Of a DNA stretch of 64,000 nucleotides, positions 63,563-64,000 are shown piece after piece; position 1 is the first letter of the stretch; every line of letters begins with the position of its first letter. Made by a program: the position numbers and the translations under genes. The notes under the pieces were generated by a model. The model did no database searches. It was given only the letters and a program-made list of their open reading frames with translations, and was not told the DNA's origin. The DNA comes from Chytriomyces cf. hyalinus JEL632 (taxonomy: Eukaryota; Chytridiomycota; Chytridiomycetes; Chytridiales; Chytriomycetaceae), in assembly GCA_025435555.1 (NCBI GenBank), contig JAIWWG010000095.1, positions 45,847 to 109,846 of the forward strand. The letters are read 5' to 3'.

Positions 63563-64000
63563 GTTACATACCCATCATCCGTTTTTTATACTTTTGACAT
63601 TCCCTCTTTATTCTCTCCTTTTTCTGCAATCCATGTTATGATTGTCGACATCGTTATTAACGCGTCTGTGAAACGTGCACTATGAATTTTTGCAAGCGTC
63701 TTCGAACATTATTAAACGCCACGTGATTGGATATCGTCATGAAATGCTCCCATCGAAAGGGTGTAAAGACAAATTCATGGATTGTTTATCACAGTTGAGC
63801 CCTTTTTCCCAAATTTTAGGACCCATTCAGGATCAAGGAGAAGCGGGTATCTATCTGAGCAGAGCCGGTGCGGACAAAACAAGAAAAAAAAGACGAGATC
63901 ACAAATAAAAAAAAATAAACCCTGACTTGTTTGCGGCTGTGAGTCACCGACGGAAAACGAAAATTGATGACATTACAGAATCTCATCACCCCGCAAATCG
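63563..64000. other. right edge, nothing recognised
   Basis: No further copy of the conserved block is visible before the end of the window. A 77-codon open frame at 63675-63908 has no recognised domain. Confidence 0.4.

Overview
The window reads as nuclear DNA of a zoosporic (chytrid-like) fungus. Coding genes are short-spaced and split by 50-90 nt GT-AG introns. The recognisable core genes are fungal: a Cdc14 phosphatase, a transgelin/Scp1-type calponin protein, a syntaxin, an SLC35F6-like carrier and a fused-type prephenate dehydratase relic. They sit beside F-box/leucine-rich-repeat proteins with plant-like LRRs and many DNA transposons of the PIF/Harbinger, Tc1/mariner and Plavaka (CMC) types. 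The species is not identifiable from sequence alone.

Layout. 0-9.2 kb: a decayed F-box/LRR gene, a multi-pass membrane protein, an NSUN-type RNA m5C methyltransferase with two apparent 1-nt frameshifts, and a DEAH-box RNA helicase of the DHX29/DHX57 type that has lost parts of its catalytic core and is preceded in the same reading frame by a YwbE (DUF2196)-like segment. 9.2-21.3 kb: a mosaic of duplicated and broken genes (LRR fragments, an intact HNH protein, a prephenate dehydratase pseudogene, two MFS transporters, a truncated membrane protein) around two intact genes, an F-box/LRR protein and an F-box protein. A tRNA-Asn(GUU) lies at 21.4 kb. 22.7-39 kb: ordinary gene-dense region with a coiled-coil Ser/Thr/Pro-rich protein, syntaxin C-terminus, calponin-domain protein, Cdc14, a single-pass surface protein, an SLC35F6-like transporter, a Lys/Glu-rich probable nucleolar protein and a secreted protein built of 43-residue repeats.

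40-61 kb is a transposon block. It holds an element with a DDE_Tnp_4 transposase and a divergent companion gene (41.2-43.9 kb), a decayed second copy of that transposase (44.3-45.2 kb), a decayed Harbinger element (45.4-47.4 kb) and a decayed Tc1-like element (47.3-48.9 kb). Next comes a Harbinger element with recognisable termini and a TTA target duplication (48926-55593), which carries a Tc1/mariner element with open genes, TIRs and a TA duplication (52924-55366) nested just upstream of its transposase start codon. A Plavaka-like element follows (55652-61011). Each element carries a transposase plus a second, accessory gene. 61-63.6 kb: three tandem paralogous small genes sharing a conserved N-terminal block and a C-terminal FEELLNAFP-type motif. 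I do not recognise this family, and it is the best candidate here for something undescribed. The Plavaka element ends only 38 bp upstream of the first of them.

Several housekeeping genes carry single missing bases in short A or T runs. These may be consensus errors rather than real mutations, so calls of 'pseudogene' outside the mosaic and transposon regions should be read with that in mind.
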